Origin: Seonamhaeicola algicola
Lineage (GTDB): Bacteria; Bacteroidota; Bacteroidia; Flavobacteriales; Flavobacteriaceae
Assembly: GCF_007997385.1 (NCBI RefSeq)
Contig: NZ_VOSC01000030.1
Location: 186,838 to 250,837 of the forward strand
DNA: 64,000 nucleotides
Direction of reading: 5' to 3'
Shown one piece after another: positions 8,277 through 16,695 of this stretch (position 1 is its first letter; each line of letters begins with the position of its first letter). A model generated the notes under the pieces. That model saw only the letters and a program-made list of their open reading frames with translations. It did no database searches and was not told the origin of the DNA. A program made the translations under genes and the position numbers.

Positions 8277-9527
8277 ATGTTAACAAAGTTTAGCTTCGTA
8301 TGTATTTTTTTATTGGCAACATTTACAGCATTTAGTCAAATTAATGAAGTAAATGCACCTGAGTATATTAAAACCATTAATTTTAAGGGTAATACACCCG
8401 AAACACAATTACCGGTTATAAAATTAGGAACGCCACTAGTATTAGAATTTGATGTTTTAAACGGTAATGAAGATGATTACTACTACAAAATACAACATTG
8501 TAATTTTGATTGGACGCCTTCAATTTTAGCAAAATCTGAATACTTAAACGGATTTGACAACCAGCGTATTCGAGATTACCAAAACTCTTACAATACATTA
8601 CAAATATTTTCAAACTACAAATTAACAATACCAAACCAATTTACACGAGGCATAAAAAAATCTGGCAATTACATAATGAGTATTTACAACAGTTATGATG
8701 AGCTTGTTTTTTCAAGAAAATTCATGATTTATGAAAACAAAGCAAATGTTGGCTTAAGCATAAAACGCTCCAGAGATATAAGTTTTATAAACCAAAAACA
8801 ACGGGTAGAAATTATAATTGATCCTAAAGGATTTCAACTAAACAACCCCATGCAAACCGTAAAAACACTAATAGTACAAAACAACAATTTACACACAGCT
8901 ATTAACAACCTAAAACCGCAATATACAGTTGGCAATCAGTTAATTTACAAATATGATACCGAAGCCAGTTTTTGGGGTGGTAATGAATATTTTTATTTTG
9001 AAAACAAAGATGTTAGAGCCGCCAGCAACGGTGTGCAAAATATAGATTTGCAAACCCTATACCATAACTATTTATATACAAACATACAACGTAGCAACAC
9101 ACCTTACACTTACAACCCTGATATTAACGGAACCTACTTAATTACCAACGTAAACAATGGTGATGTTAGCATAGAATCAGATTACGTTTGGGTACATTTT
9201 TCCCTAAAACCCAATCCAACCTTCAACACCAACACACCTGTTTTTGTATACGGAAACTACAACAATTACGCCTTAAACCAAACCAACAAAATGGTTTTTA
9301 ATAAAAGCAAAGGTATTTACACCGCCAGCATACTACTTAAACAAGGTTTTTATAATTATAAATTTGTTACCCTAAATAACAACACGGTTAACGAAGGCGC
9401 AATTAGTGGTAATTTCTACCAAACCGAAAACAACTATAAAGTTTTAGTATATTATAGAGATTTAGGCGCTCGCTACGATAAAATAATAGGTTTAGGCGAA
9501 ACAACTTCTGTAAACATTAGCAACTAA
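8277..9527 (+). CDS. T9SS Plug protein family (formerly DUF5103)
   Basis: 416 aa. The signal peptide 'MLTKFSFVCIFLLATFTAFSQ' predicts export. Beta-rich sequence with many aromatics and Asn follows, including 'YYKIQHCNFDWTPS' and 'SFWGGNEYFYFENKD'. I recognise this as the family first called DUF5103 and later identified as the periplasmic Plug that closes the SprA translocon pore of the type IX secretion system in Flavobacterium johnsoniae. Family assignment is from memory of the pattern rather than a search. apaG follows 86 bp downstream with its own promoter box. No other T9SS gene is adjacent, but porT lies at 33242. Confidence 0.8.
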   Translation: MLTKFSFVCIFLLATFTAFSQINEVNAPEYIKTINFKGNTPETQLPVIKLGTPLVLEFDVLNGNEDDYYYKIQHCNFDWTPSILAKSEYLNGFDNQRIRDYQNSYNTLQIFSNYKLTIPNQFTRGIKKSGNYIMSIYNSYDELVFSRKFMIYENKANVGLSIKRSRDISFINQKQRVEIIIDPKGFQLNNPMQTVKTLIVQNNNLHTAINNLKPQYTVGNQLIYKYDTEASFWGGNEYFYFENKDVRAASNGVQNIDLQTLYHNYLYTNIQRSNTPYTYNPDINGTYLITNVNNGDVSIESDYVWVHFSLKPNPTFNTNTPVFVYGNYNNYALNQTNKMVFNKSKGIYTASILLKQGFYNYKFVTLNNNTVNEGAISGNFYQTENNYKVLVYYRDLGARYDKIIGLGETTSVNISN

Positions 9528-9573
9528 AACACGTATTTTATCCACTTTTTTCAACCACCATTTAAAAAATTAT

Positions 9574-9581
9574 TATTTTTG
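9574..9581 (+). promoter_or_regulatory. Candidate -7 box for apaG
   Basis: TATTTTTG followed by CA, 32 bp upstream of the ATG at 9614. It fits TAnnTTTG. Confidence 0.55.
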
Positions 9582-9613
9582 CACTGTAAACTTATTGTTT
9601 ATAAGCACTTAAC

Positions 9614-10000
9614 ATGGTACAACAAGTAACAAAAGGTATAAAAATTTCAGTTGAAACTACTTTTGAAGGGTCTTTTTACAGAAACTACAAAATACAATAT
9701 GCCTTTGGCTATAAAATTACTATAGAAAACCAAAGTAAAGACTCAGTACAACTACAATGGCGTCACTGGGAAATACTCGATGCTTTAAATAATGTTGAAA
9801 TAGTTGACGGCGAAGGCGTTATTGGCCAAAAACCCGTTTTAAAACCCGGCGAATCACACACATACACATCCGGTTGCCTATTAACATCACCATTTGGTGC
9901 CATGTATGGCCATTACACCATGGTAAATTTTACAACCACACAAAAATTTACAGTAGATATACCAACATTTAAACTTAGCGCACCGTTTGCCATAAATTAA
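9614..10000 (+). CDS. apaG: ApaG family protein
   Basis: 128 aa, the whole length of the single ApaG fold (an immunoglobulin-like beta sandwich). The family signatures 'YRNYKIQYAFGYKITIEN', 'LQWRHWEI' and 'VIGQKPVLKPGESHTYTSG', followed by 'GAMYGHYTM', are visible. The molecular role is not settled; in enterobacteria it is linked to Co2+/Mg2+ resistance and nucleotide-phosphate metabolism. Monocistronic here by its own promoter box and by the convergent gene downstream. Confidence 0.95.
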   Translation: MVQQVTKGIKISVETTFEGSFYRNYKIQYAFGYKITIENQSKDSVQLQWRHWEILDALNNVEIVDGEGVIGQKPVLKPGESHTYTSGCLLTSPFGAMYGHYTMVNFTTTQKFTVDIPTFKLSAPFAIN

Positions 10001-10007
10001 TTTTTTG

Positions 10008-10086
10008 GGCGTTCCCCTATCGGGTCGGGCTTTCAACTATATCTTTTTTCGTGCCTCAAAAAGGATGCCGTCTCAATCCCTAACGC
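10008..10086 (-). repeat. Dispersed intergenic element, copy 1
   Basis: 79 bp, read on the minus strand. It begins GCGTTAGGGATTGAGACGG and ends AGGGGAACGCC, and it matches the element at 41466-41553 nearly throughout. Its ends pair (GCGTT with AACGC). Inside are a T5/A6 arm pair around GAGGCACG and a small hairpin CCC-GATA-GGG. It lies just after the stop of the minus-strand gene at 10124, in sense orientation to that gene. I recall elements of this type scattered through other Flavobacteriaceae genomes. Confidence 0.85.
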
Positions 10087-10123
10087 AAACCGCCACACCA
10101 TTTTATACTACAAGTCTTTGTTT

Positions 10124-11113
10124 TTAAACCCTATCAAACCTAAAAACCACACCCTGCTGTTCTACATGAAAAAACTTACAGTTAGAGTAATGCACAAACT
10201 TATAACCTGCATCAAAATTAAAAGCGTTATTTTCAACCTTAAAAATAGCATCACAATCAATATTACCGTAAGGCGATAAACGCCTAAAACGAAACATGTT
10301 AGCAATATCGGTTTTATGTAATTCAAACCAAGCACCCGCCGCAATACCCGATAACCACTGTGCATTTTCATGAGCCACATCTACAGGTTTTGGTTGCAAT
10401 GTACCCACTAAATTTACATTATGATTTTTTAGCTTATCTAAAAAACAACGTAAATTTTCACTTTTTTGAGATCCTGTAAAATTTAAAATCTCACCTGTTT
10501 CAAGTACTTCATAAGCATTATTTTCAGTGTTAGCCAACAATACATTCCCCACAGTACTTGGTGTAAACCATTTAGATTTTTGTAGTGCTTTTTTAATACT
10601 CAAATCAGTAACCGAAGCAATTAAACTATCAGTAACAAACCGCGCACAATTACATGCATTTTTAATAAAAGCAGCGTACCTAATAAAATGTTTTTGCTGC
10701 ATATTAGTTATATGCGCTCTAGCTTTTTCATAATTTACAGCATTACAAACTGAGGCTACTAATTTACCATCGCCATGTGTTAATTTTGGGTGTGTTCCTA
10801 AAAACTTTAAAATAGCATTTAAATTAGTTATTTGGTTGTTTTTAATAATAGCCTTTAATGGAAAATGAAGTTCATTATCAGTATCAGCACCACGAACGCG
10901 CCCCATAGGTTCTGGGGTAATGTAACGTCCAAAATCATGATACTCTAACACACCTGTTTGCTTATTAATTAAAACCAATGCTGCATGACCTGCTCGTAAA
11001 TAATTTGTTTTACCAATACCCAAATACTTTAAAAATGGCGAATACCATTCATCTGCTACCATTACAATTGTTTCAGGATATGCCAATGTTAAAATTATAC
11101 CTGTATTACTCAT
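10124..11113 (-). CDS. DUF6695-like protein, possible Cys-hydrolase fold
   Basis: 329 aa, no signal peptide. I believe it belongs to the family called DUF6695, but only from pattern memory. 'AGHAALVLINKQTGVLEYHDFGRY' near residue 42 and 'NACNCARFVTDSL' near 156 resemble the His-containing and Cys-containing elements of NlpC/P60-like or transglutaminase-like enzymes. A catalytic Cys/His pair is therefore conceivable, but this is inference. Its start overlaps the end of the NRDE gene by 8 bp, indicating a two-gene operon and a linked function. Confidence 0.78.
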   Translation of the reverse strand: MSNTGIILTLAYPETIVMVADEWYSPFLKYLGIGKTNYLRAGHAALVLINKQTGVLEYHDFGRYITPEPMGRVRGADTDNELHFPLKAIIKNNQITNLNAILKFLGTHPKLTHGDGKLVASVCNAVNYEKARAHITNMQQKHFIRYAAFIKNACNCARFVTDSLIASVTDLSIKKALQKSKWFTPSTVGNVLLANTENNAYEVLETGEILNFTGSQKSENLRCFLDKLKNHNVNLVGTLQPKPVDVAHENAQWLSGIAAGAWFELHKTDIANMFRFRRLSPYGNIDCDAIFKVENNAFNFDAGYKFVHYSNCKFFHVEQQGVVFRFDRV

Positions 11114-11831
11114 TTACTGTTTGTGGTAAATTAAATATTTGGTTAGCTACTGTTTTATCATGAATATTTTCATAAGCCATATGCAATGTACTACCTTGTT
11201 TTTCAATTTGAGTTATACTGGTAGTTTTAACAAAACCTCTATCCATTACAACTCCGTAATTGGGCTTGTTTTTTCCTGCTTCATTATGGAATTCCAATAA
11301 ATTATCGGCAGTTAAAGCATGTGTTTTTATAAAATTATCAAACCACATGTGGCGCTCAGCTTTCATTACATCATTATACAATGTTGAAGACGACCAAATT
11401 TTAGGCGCTAAAGGTAAATTTGTAAAGTGTTTTTGGTTACCGTCCCAAATTAATTCAAAAAATGCCAAGTCTGTATTCCAATCTGCTATAACAATTGTAA
11501 ACGGTTCAATATCTGTAAAATCATAACTTTCAATGGTGCTTTCTATATCATCAGCAATCATTAAGTCTTTTGCTACTAAACCTCTACTCTTTCTGTATTG
11601 AGGGTTTCTTAAATGCGGCTTAAATGCGCCATTCAAAACACAAACAACTCTATGTTTTTGGCTTACACCAACCCATGTTCCGCCAGATTGTTCATCTTTA
11701 GGAAACAATGTTTTCACACCTTCAACATTATAAAATTCTGGAGTTAAAGATGTTCTATTGGGTGCTTCATCTCTATTTGAAGTTAAAACAAAATTAGAAT
11801 TACTAGTAGGAATAATGGTAACTGTACACAT
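11106..11831 (-). CDS. NRDE family protein (TANGO2-like)
   Basis: 241 aa. It begins 'MCTVTIIPTSNSNFVLTSNRDE': the N-terminal Cys2 after Met and the NRDE motif define this family, which has an Ntn-hydrolase-like fold and whose eukaryotic member is TANGO2. 'SGGTWVGVSQ' and 'RKSRGLVAKDLM' are also typical. Removal of Met would expose Cys as a possible N-terminal nucleophile. Roles proposed for the family include haem handling. The overlap with the downstream DUF6695-like gene suggests the two work together. Confidence 0.9.
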   Translation of the reverse strand: MCTVTIIPTSNSNFVLTSNRDEAPNRTSLTPEFYNVEGVKTLFPKDEQSGGTWVGVSQKHRVVCVLNGAFKPHLRNPQYRKSRGLVAKDLMIADDIESTIESYDFTDIEPFTIVIADWNTDLAFFELIWDGNQKHFTNLPLAPKIWSSSTLYNDVMKAERHMWFDNFIKTHALTADNLLEFHNEAGKNKPNYGVVMDRGFVKTTSITQIEKQGSTLHMAYENIHDKTVANQIFNLPQTVNE

Positions 11832-11931
11832 GCAAACTGTAGTCTAAATACAAAGCAGCAACTTACAAAAAATAAATAAAAATTAACGTTATTTTATAAA
11901 GCTATGTTCAATTAAATCATTTAATAATTCT

Positions 11932-11939
11932 TAAATTTG
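11932..11939 (+). promoter_or_regulatory. Candidate -7 box for pruA
   Basis: TAAATTTG followed by C, 42 bp upstream of the pruA ATG; fits TAnnTTTG. Confidence 0.5.
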
Positions 11940-11981
11940 CGACCAATTCAATGAAATATTTTTAATAAAAACTAAAAAATC

Positions 11982-13607
11982 ATGGGAAAAGGCTTTTTTA
12001 ATGTACCAATTGCGGTAAACGAGCCCGTAAAAAGTTACGCTCCAGGATCACCGGAGCGCGAAGCAGTTTTACAAGCTTATAAAGCTATGTTTAACAGTAA
12101 AGTTGACGTGCCTTTATATATTAACGGTGAAGATGTTACAACAGGAAATACAAGACAAATATCGCCTCCTCATGATCATAAACATAGTGTTGGAACATAC
12201 CATTTAGCAGAACAAAACAACGTAGAAGATGCTATAAAAACGGCTTTACAAGCAAGAGATGCATGGGCTAACACGCCTTGGGAACAACGCGCTGCCATAT
12301 TTTTAAAAGCTGCCGAACTTATTGCTGGCCCGTACAGAGCTAAAATTAACGCTGCCACAATGATTGCGCAGTCTAAAACCATCCATCAGGCAGAAATAGA
12401 TTCGGCTTGTGAGTTAATAGACTTCTTACGTTTTAACGTACAGTTTATGAGCGATATTTACATGGAGCAACCCGAAAGCACAAGTGATGCTTGGAACCGT
12501 GTTGAATACCGCCCATTAGAAGGTTTTACCTATGCTGTAACGCCTTTTAACTTTACTGCTATTGCTGGTAACTTACCTGCATGTATGGCTTTAATGGGTA
12601 ACGTTGTTGTTTGGAAACCAAGTGACAGCCAAATTTATTCAGCTAAAGTAATTATGGATGTGTTTAAAGAAGCTGGCGTACCTGCTGGTGTTATTAATGT
12701 TGTGTTTGGAGATCCGGTAATGATTACAAATACCGTTTTAGCAAGTCCAGATTTTTCAGGATTACACTTTACAGGTTCAACCTTTGTTTTTAAGGAACTT
12801 TGGAAACAAATTGGCCAAAACATTCACAACTATAAAACATACCCAAGAATTGTAGGCGAAACAGGCGGAAAAGATTTTATTGTTGCACATAAAACAGCAA
12901 ACCCTAAGCAAGTTGCCACCGCTATTGCACGTGGTGCCTTTGAGTTTCAAGGTCAAAAATGCAGTGCAGCTTCAAGAGTTTATGTAGCTAAAGGCATTTG
13001 GGAAGCTGTAAAAAACCATTTATTAACCGATTTAAAATCGTTTAAAATGGGATCGCCTGAAGATATGAGCAACTTTATTACAGCTGTAATTCATGAAGGC
13101 TCTTTTGATAAATTAGCAAAATACATTGACCAAGCAAAAGCTGATGATGATGCTGAAATTATTGCTGGAGGAAATTACGATAAAAGTAAAGGTTATTTTA
13201 TTGAACCTACAGTTATTGTAACCAAAGACCCAAAATACACTACCATGTGTACAGAGCTTTTTGGTCCGGTAGTAACTATTTATGTTTATGAAGATGATGC
13301 TTACACAGAAACTTTAAAGCTTGTTGACAGCACTAGTGAATATGCCTTAACAGGTGCTATTCTTGCTGCAGATAGATACGCTATAGTTGAAGCTACCAAA
13401 CTATTACAAAACAGCGCAGGTAACTTTTACATTAATGATAAACCAACAGGTGCCGTAGTTGGCCAACAACCGTTTGGAGGCGCTAGAGCTTCAGGAACAA
13501 ATGATAAAGCAGGAAGCGCCCAAAACTTATTACGTTGGGTATCTCCAAGATTAATAAAAGAAACGTTTGTTACACCTACAGATTACAGATATCCGTTTTT
13601 AGGCTAA
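11982..13607 (+). CDS. pruA: L-glutamate gamma-semialdehyde dehydrogenase
   Basis: 541 aa, single-domain form of the second enzyme of proline degradation (1-pyrroline-5-carboxylate/glutamate semialdehyde to glutamate, NAD-dependent). Family features: 'EYRPLEGFTYAVTPFNF', 'GNVVVWKPSD', the NAD-fold 'LHFTGSTFVF', the catalytic Glu in 'IVGETGGKDFIV' and the catalytic Cys327 in 'FQGQKCSAASRVY'. The C-terminus has 'PFGGARASGTNDKAG'. No proline dehydrogenase gene is fused or adjacent. It has its own promoter box and a strong terminator. Confidence 0.97.
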   Translation: MGKGFFNVPIAVNEPVKSYAPGSPEREAVLQAYKAMFNSKVDVPLYINGEDVTTGNTRQISPPHDHKHSVGTYHLAEQNNVEDAIKTALQARDAWANTPWEQRAAIFLKAAELIAGPYRAKINAATMIAQSKTIHQAEIDSACELIDFLRFNVQFMSDIYMEQPESTSDAWNRVEYRPLEGFTYAVTPFNFTAIAGNLPACMALMGNVVVWKPSDSQIYSAKVIMDVFKEAGVPAGVINVVFGDPVMITNTVLASPDFSGLHFTGSTFVFKELWKQIGQNIHNYKTYPRIVGETGGKDFIVAHKTANPKQVATAIARGAFEFQGQKCSAASRVYVAKGIWEAVKNHLLTDLKSFKMGSPEDMSNFITAVIHEGSFDKLAKYIDQAKADDDAEIIAGGNYDKSKGYFIEPTVIVTKDPKYTTMCTELFGPVVTIYVYEDDAYTETLKLVDSTSEYALTGAILAADRYAIVEATKLLQNSAGNFYINDKPTGAVVGQQPFGGARASGTNDKAGSAQNLLRWVSPRLIKETFVTPTDYRYPFLG

Positions 13608-13627
13608 CGACTCTTTTTTATAAAATT

Positions 13628-13660
13628 AAAAAGCGAGCTTTTAACAGGCTCGCTTTTTTT
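13628..13660 (+). terminator. Rho-independent terminator of pruA
   Basis: Stem AAAGCGAGC / GCTCGCTTT, 9-base loop, then a run of seven or more T. It lies about 20 bp after the pruA stop. Confidence 0.9.
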
Positions 13661-13757
13661 GTTTCAATATTTTTTGAAAAGCAATATCATTTATGTTTTC
13701 AAAATTAATTATCTTTCCATTAAAAATTGCGGCATATTATTTGCTGTTTATGTGCAT

Positions 13758-14723
13758 ATGAAAAAACTTCTATTAATCTTTTGCGCCATAGCTCCGCTGC
13801 TTTCGTTTGGGCAAGCAAACAAACTATACAGACAAGCGGTAAGAGCTACAGATTTAAATGAAAAATTAAACCTATTAGACCAAGCTATTACGTTAGAACC
13901 CGACCATTTAGATGCCTATTTTTTAAGAGCCATTACTAAAAATGATATAGGAGACTACAGTGGTGCCATTGTTGATTATTCTAAAATTATATTAAACAAG
14001 CCCGATGCTGATAGCTATTTTAACCGTGGAAACTCAAGGTTTAGTTTAAAAGATTTGGTGGGTGCTAAAAATGATTATGAAAAAGCCTATGAACTAGATC
14101 CTAGTTTTATTGATGCGCTTTATAGTTTAGCTTGTGTAAAATATGATTTAGAAGATTACAAAAATGCCATAGCAGATTTTGATAAAGTTTTAAGAATAGC
14201 ACCAAATTTTCCAAACGTGTATATGCTTAGAGCTGCTTGCTACAAAGCACTAGATAAACCAAAAAAAGCACTGGAAGATTACACTTTAGCTATTTATATT
14301 TCACCAGACGCTAACACATTTTACAACCGCGGTGTGTTTTACATGGATATTAATTATTACGCCAAAGCAAATAGAGATTTAACCAAATCTATAAGATTAA
14401 ACAGTAATAACACTTTTGCTCATTTTTATAGAGGCGCTTCATTTTTATTACTAGGAAAATACACCGAAGCTGTTGATGATTTTAACAACGCTTTAGCGCT
14501 AGATGCTTTAGATTTTGATGCACTTTTAGGTTTGGCTCTAACCTATTTTAAGATGAATAATTTTGAAAAAGCCACAGAAAACTTAAACAAAGCCAAAGCC
14601 ATACTAAACCCTAATAAAGATTTGGAACCTTCGGAAGTTTTTGAAAACACCTACTGGCAGCAAAACCAATATTATTTTTTTATAAATAACATTAAAGCCT
14701 TAGAAAATTCTATTAAAAATTAG
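13758..14723 (+). CDS. Secreted TPR-repeat protein
   Basis: 321 aa from the ATG at 13758; an upstream in-frame start at 13659 would overlap the pruA terminator and put 33 odd residues before a clear signal peptide ('MKKLLLIFCAIAPLLSFGQ'). The rest is a chain of about eight tetratricopeptide repeats, e.g. 'DAYFLRAITKNDIGDYSGA', 'ADSYFNRGNSRFSLKDL' and 'TFAHFYRGASFLLLGKY'. It is likely a periplasmic protein-protein interaction scaffold; the partner is not indicated. Its TAG stop overlaps the rsmG stop on the other strand. Confidence 0.9.
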   Translation: MKKLLLIFCAIAPLLSFGQANKLYRQAVRATDLNEKLNLLDQAITLEPDHLDAYFLRAITKNDIGDYSGAIVDYSKIILNKPDADSYFNRGNSRFSLKDLVGAKNDYEKAYELDPSFIDALYSLACVKYDLEDYKNAIADFDKVLRIAPNFPNVYMLRAACYKALDKPKKALEDYTLAIYISPDANTFYNRGVFYMDINYYAKANRDLTKSIRLNSNNTFAHFYRGASFLLLGKYTEAVDDFNNALALDALDFDALLGLALTYFKMNNFEKATENLNKAKAILNPNKDLEPSEVFENTYWQQNQYYFFINNIKALENSIKN

Positions 14724-15349
14724 CCTTTAAATTTTTTAGGCAAATGCACTAATTTCTTGGTTTCAAAGAAATCTTCAGTATAATAATCTGTTAGGTTATA
14801 AATTTTAGCTGTTGTATATTCTTTTAGCTCATCGGTTAAATCGCCGCCTTTTAAATACAAAATACCATTTTTTAAACTGTTATTTTGATTTTTAGCAATT
14901 TTACCTTTAGTCCAATGTACAAAAGTTGGCATTGCAGCTACGGCCCTACTTACAATAAAATCATAAGTATCATTAATTTCTTCAACGCGTGTATGTGTAG
15001 TTTTCACATTTGTAATACCTAAACCGTCAACAACCTCATTAACAACCTTTAATTTTTTTGCAATACTATCAACCAAATGAAAAGTACAATTAGGAAACAT
15101 TATTGCTAATGGCACACCTGGAAAACCTCCGCCAGTACCAACATCCATAATTTTTGTACCATCTTTAAAGCTTATAAGTTTTGCTATTGCTAAAGAATGC
15201 AATACATGCCTTAAGTAAAGTTCATCAATATCTTTTCTAGATACTACGTTAATTTTCAAGTTCCAATCTTGGTAAAGCGCTTCAAGTTTTTTAAACTGTT
15301 GTATTTGCGTTTCGGTTAGGTTAGGGAAATATTTTAAAATGAGTTCCAT
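14720..15349 (-). CDS. rsmG: 16S rRNA (guanine527-N7)-methyltransferase
   Basis: 209 aa. Methylates G527 of 16S rRNA using S-adenosylmethionine. The SAM-binding loop 'IMDVGTGGGFPGVPLAIMFP' (about residues 64-83), 'HLVDSIAKKLKVV' and 'YDFIVSRAVAAMPTF' are diagnostic of RsmG/GidB. 'NVVSRKDIDELYLRHVLHSL' near the N-terminus is also typical. Full length. Convergent with the TPR gene, with a four-base overlap containing both stop codons. Confidence 0.97.
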   Translation of the reverse strand: MELILKYFPNLTETQIQQFKKLEALYQDWNLKINVVSRKDIDELYLRHVLHSLAIAKLISFKDGTKIMDVGTGGGFPGVPLAIMFPNCTFHLVDSIAKKLKVVNEVVDGLGITNVKTTHTRVEEINDTYDFIVSRAVAAMPTFVHWTKGKIAKNQNNSLKNGILYLKGGDLTDELKEYTTAKIYNLTDYYTEDFFETKKLVHLPKKFKG

Positions 15350-15514
15350 TAGTTATTACTTTTCAAAAAATAAATACAATAAGAAAATCAATGAATTAAA
15401 TAAAAATTCAATTTTTTATCACACTTATTTAAATCTGTTAAATTTTCAACAAAAATATACTTTTTAAGTACATATTTTTACATAAAAACGTTATTACTTC
15501 ATAAGGTTTATACC

Positions 15515-15522
15515 TATCTTTG
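15515..15522 (+). promoter_or_regulatory. Candidate -7 box for the desaturase-aspC unit
   Basis: TATCTTTG (TAnnTTTG), 51 bp upstream of the ATG at 15574. Confidence 0.5.
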
Positions 15523-15573
15523 CCCGTTGAAAAGCAAAGACTAAACTAATTTTTAGTAAGAAAAAATAAAGGC

Positions 15574-16674
15574 ATGGCTAAACAAACCCTATCATTTTCA
15601 CGCACAGACTCTGCAAAATTTTTTAGAACATTAAACAAAAGAGTAAACAGCTACTTTAAAGAAAACAATATAAAACGCACCGGTAATTGGAAACTTTGGA
15701 TGAAAACCATTGTAATGTTTTCAATATTTTTAGCTCCATACTTTTTAATTTTAACACTAAATTTTCCTAATTGGGTTAATTTACTATTAACCATTGTTAT
15801 GGGGGTTGGTATGGCCGGAGTTGGCATGAATGTTATGCATGATGGTAACCATGGCTCTTTTTCTAATAAAGAATGGATAAACCGCTTAATGGGTAGCAGC
15901 ATTTACATACTAGCTGGTAATGTTTACAACTGGCAAGTACAACATAATGTTTTGCACCACACATATACAAACATTCATGGGCACGATGAAGATTTAGATG
16001 CTGGTAGAATTTTACGTTTTACAAAACACTCTGAATGGAAATGGTATCATAAATTTCAACACTACTACTCTATTTTATTATACGGTTTACTAACAATAAA
16101 TTGGGCCATTACTACAGATTGGCAACAAATGAGGCGTTATATGAAACGTAAATTATCATACGGAAAGTACCCAAACCCTGTTTGGAATTGGAGCAAACTT
16201 GTTATTTCAAAAATTATATACGTTTCTATTTGGATTGTTTTACCAATGCTTATTTTAGATATTGCTTGGTGGAAAATTTTAATTGGCTTTTTTATAATGC
16301 ATTACACTGCTGGCTTAATTTTAAGTGTTGTTTTTCAATTAGCACATGTTATGGAAGATGCTGAAATGCCATTGCCACAAAAAGATGGCACCATGAAAAA
16401 TACTTGGGCTGTACACCAACTAAAAACTACTATTAATTTTAGTACTAAAAACAGCATTGTAAATTGGTTTACTGGTGGTTTAAACCATCAAGTAGAGCAC
16501 CATATTTTCCCGCATATTAGTCATATTCACTACACTAATATTTCAAAAATAGTTAAAGAAACAGCTAAAGAATTTAATTTACCTTACAACGAATACAAAA
16601 CTACACGTAAAGCCATTATTGCTCATTTTAAACATTTAAAAGAAATGGGCATGAAACCCGCTTTACAAGTCTAA
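15574..16674 (+). CDS. Membrane fatty acid desaturase (acyl-CoA/lipid)
   Basis: 366 aa integral-membrane di-iron desaturase. The three histidine boxes are intact: HDGNH at residues 89-93, HNVLHH at 124-129 and HQVEHH at 305-310. The QxxHH-type third box is typical of front-end/linoleoyl-CoA-like enzymes. Hydrophobic segments occur in two blocks (about 47-90 and 203-250). It would introduce a double bond into acyl chains, consistent with membrane-fluidity control. aspC starts 21 bp after the stop in the same direction. Confidence 0.93.
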   Translation: MAKQTLSFSRTDSAKFFRTLNKRVNSYFKENNIKRTGNWKLWMKTIVMFSIFLAPYFLILTLNFPNWVNLLLTIVMGVGMAGVGMNVMHDGNHGSFSNKEWINRLMGSSIYILAGNVYNWQVQHNVLHHTYTNIHGHDEDLDAGRILRFTKHSEWKWYHKFQHYYSILLYGLLTINWAITTDWQQMRRYMKRKLSYGKYPNPVWNWSKLVISKIIYVSIWIVLPMLILDIAWWKILIGFFIMHYTAGLILSVVFQLAHVMEDAEMPLPQKDGTMKNTWAVHQLKTTINFSTKNSIVNWFTGGLNHQVEHHIFPHISHIHYTNISKIVKETAKEFNLPYNEYKTTRKAIIAHFKHLKEMGMKPALQV

Positions 16675-16695
16675 CAACCACTATTAACTTAAAAG

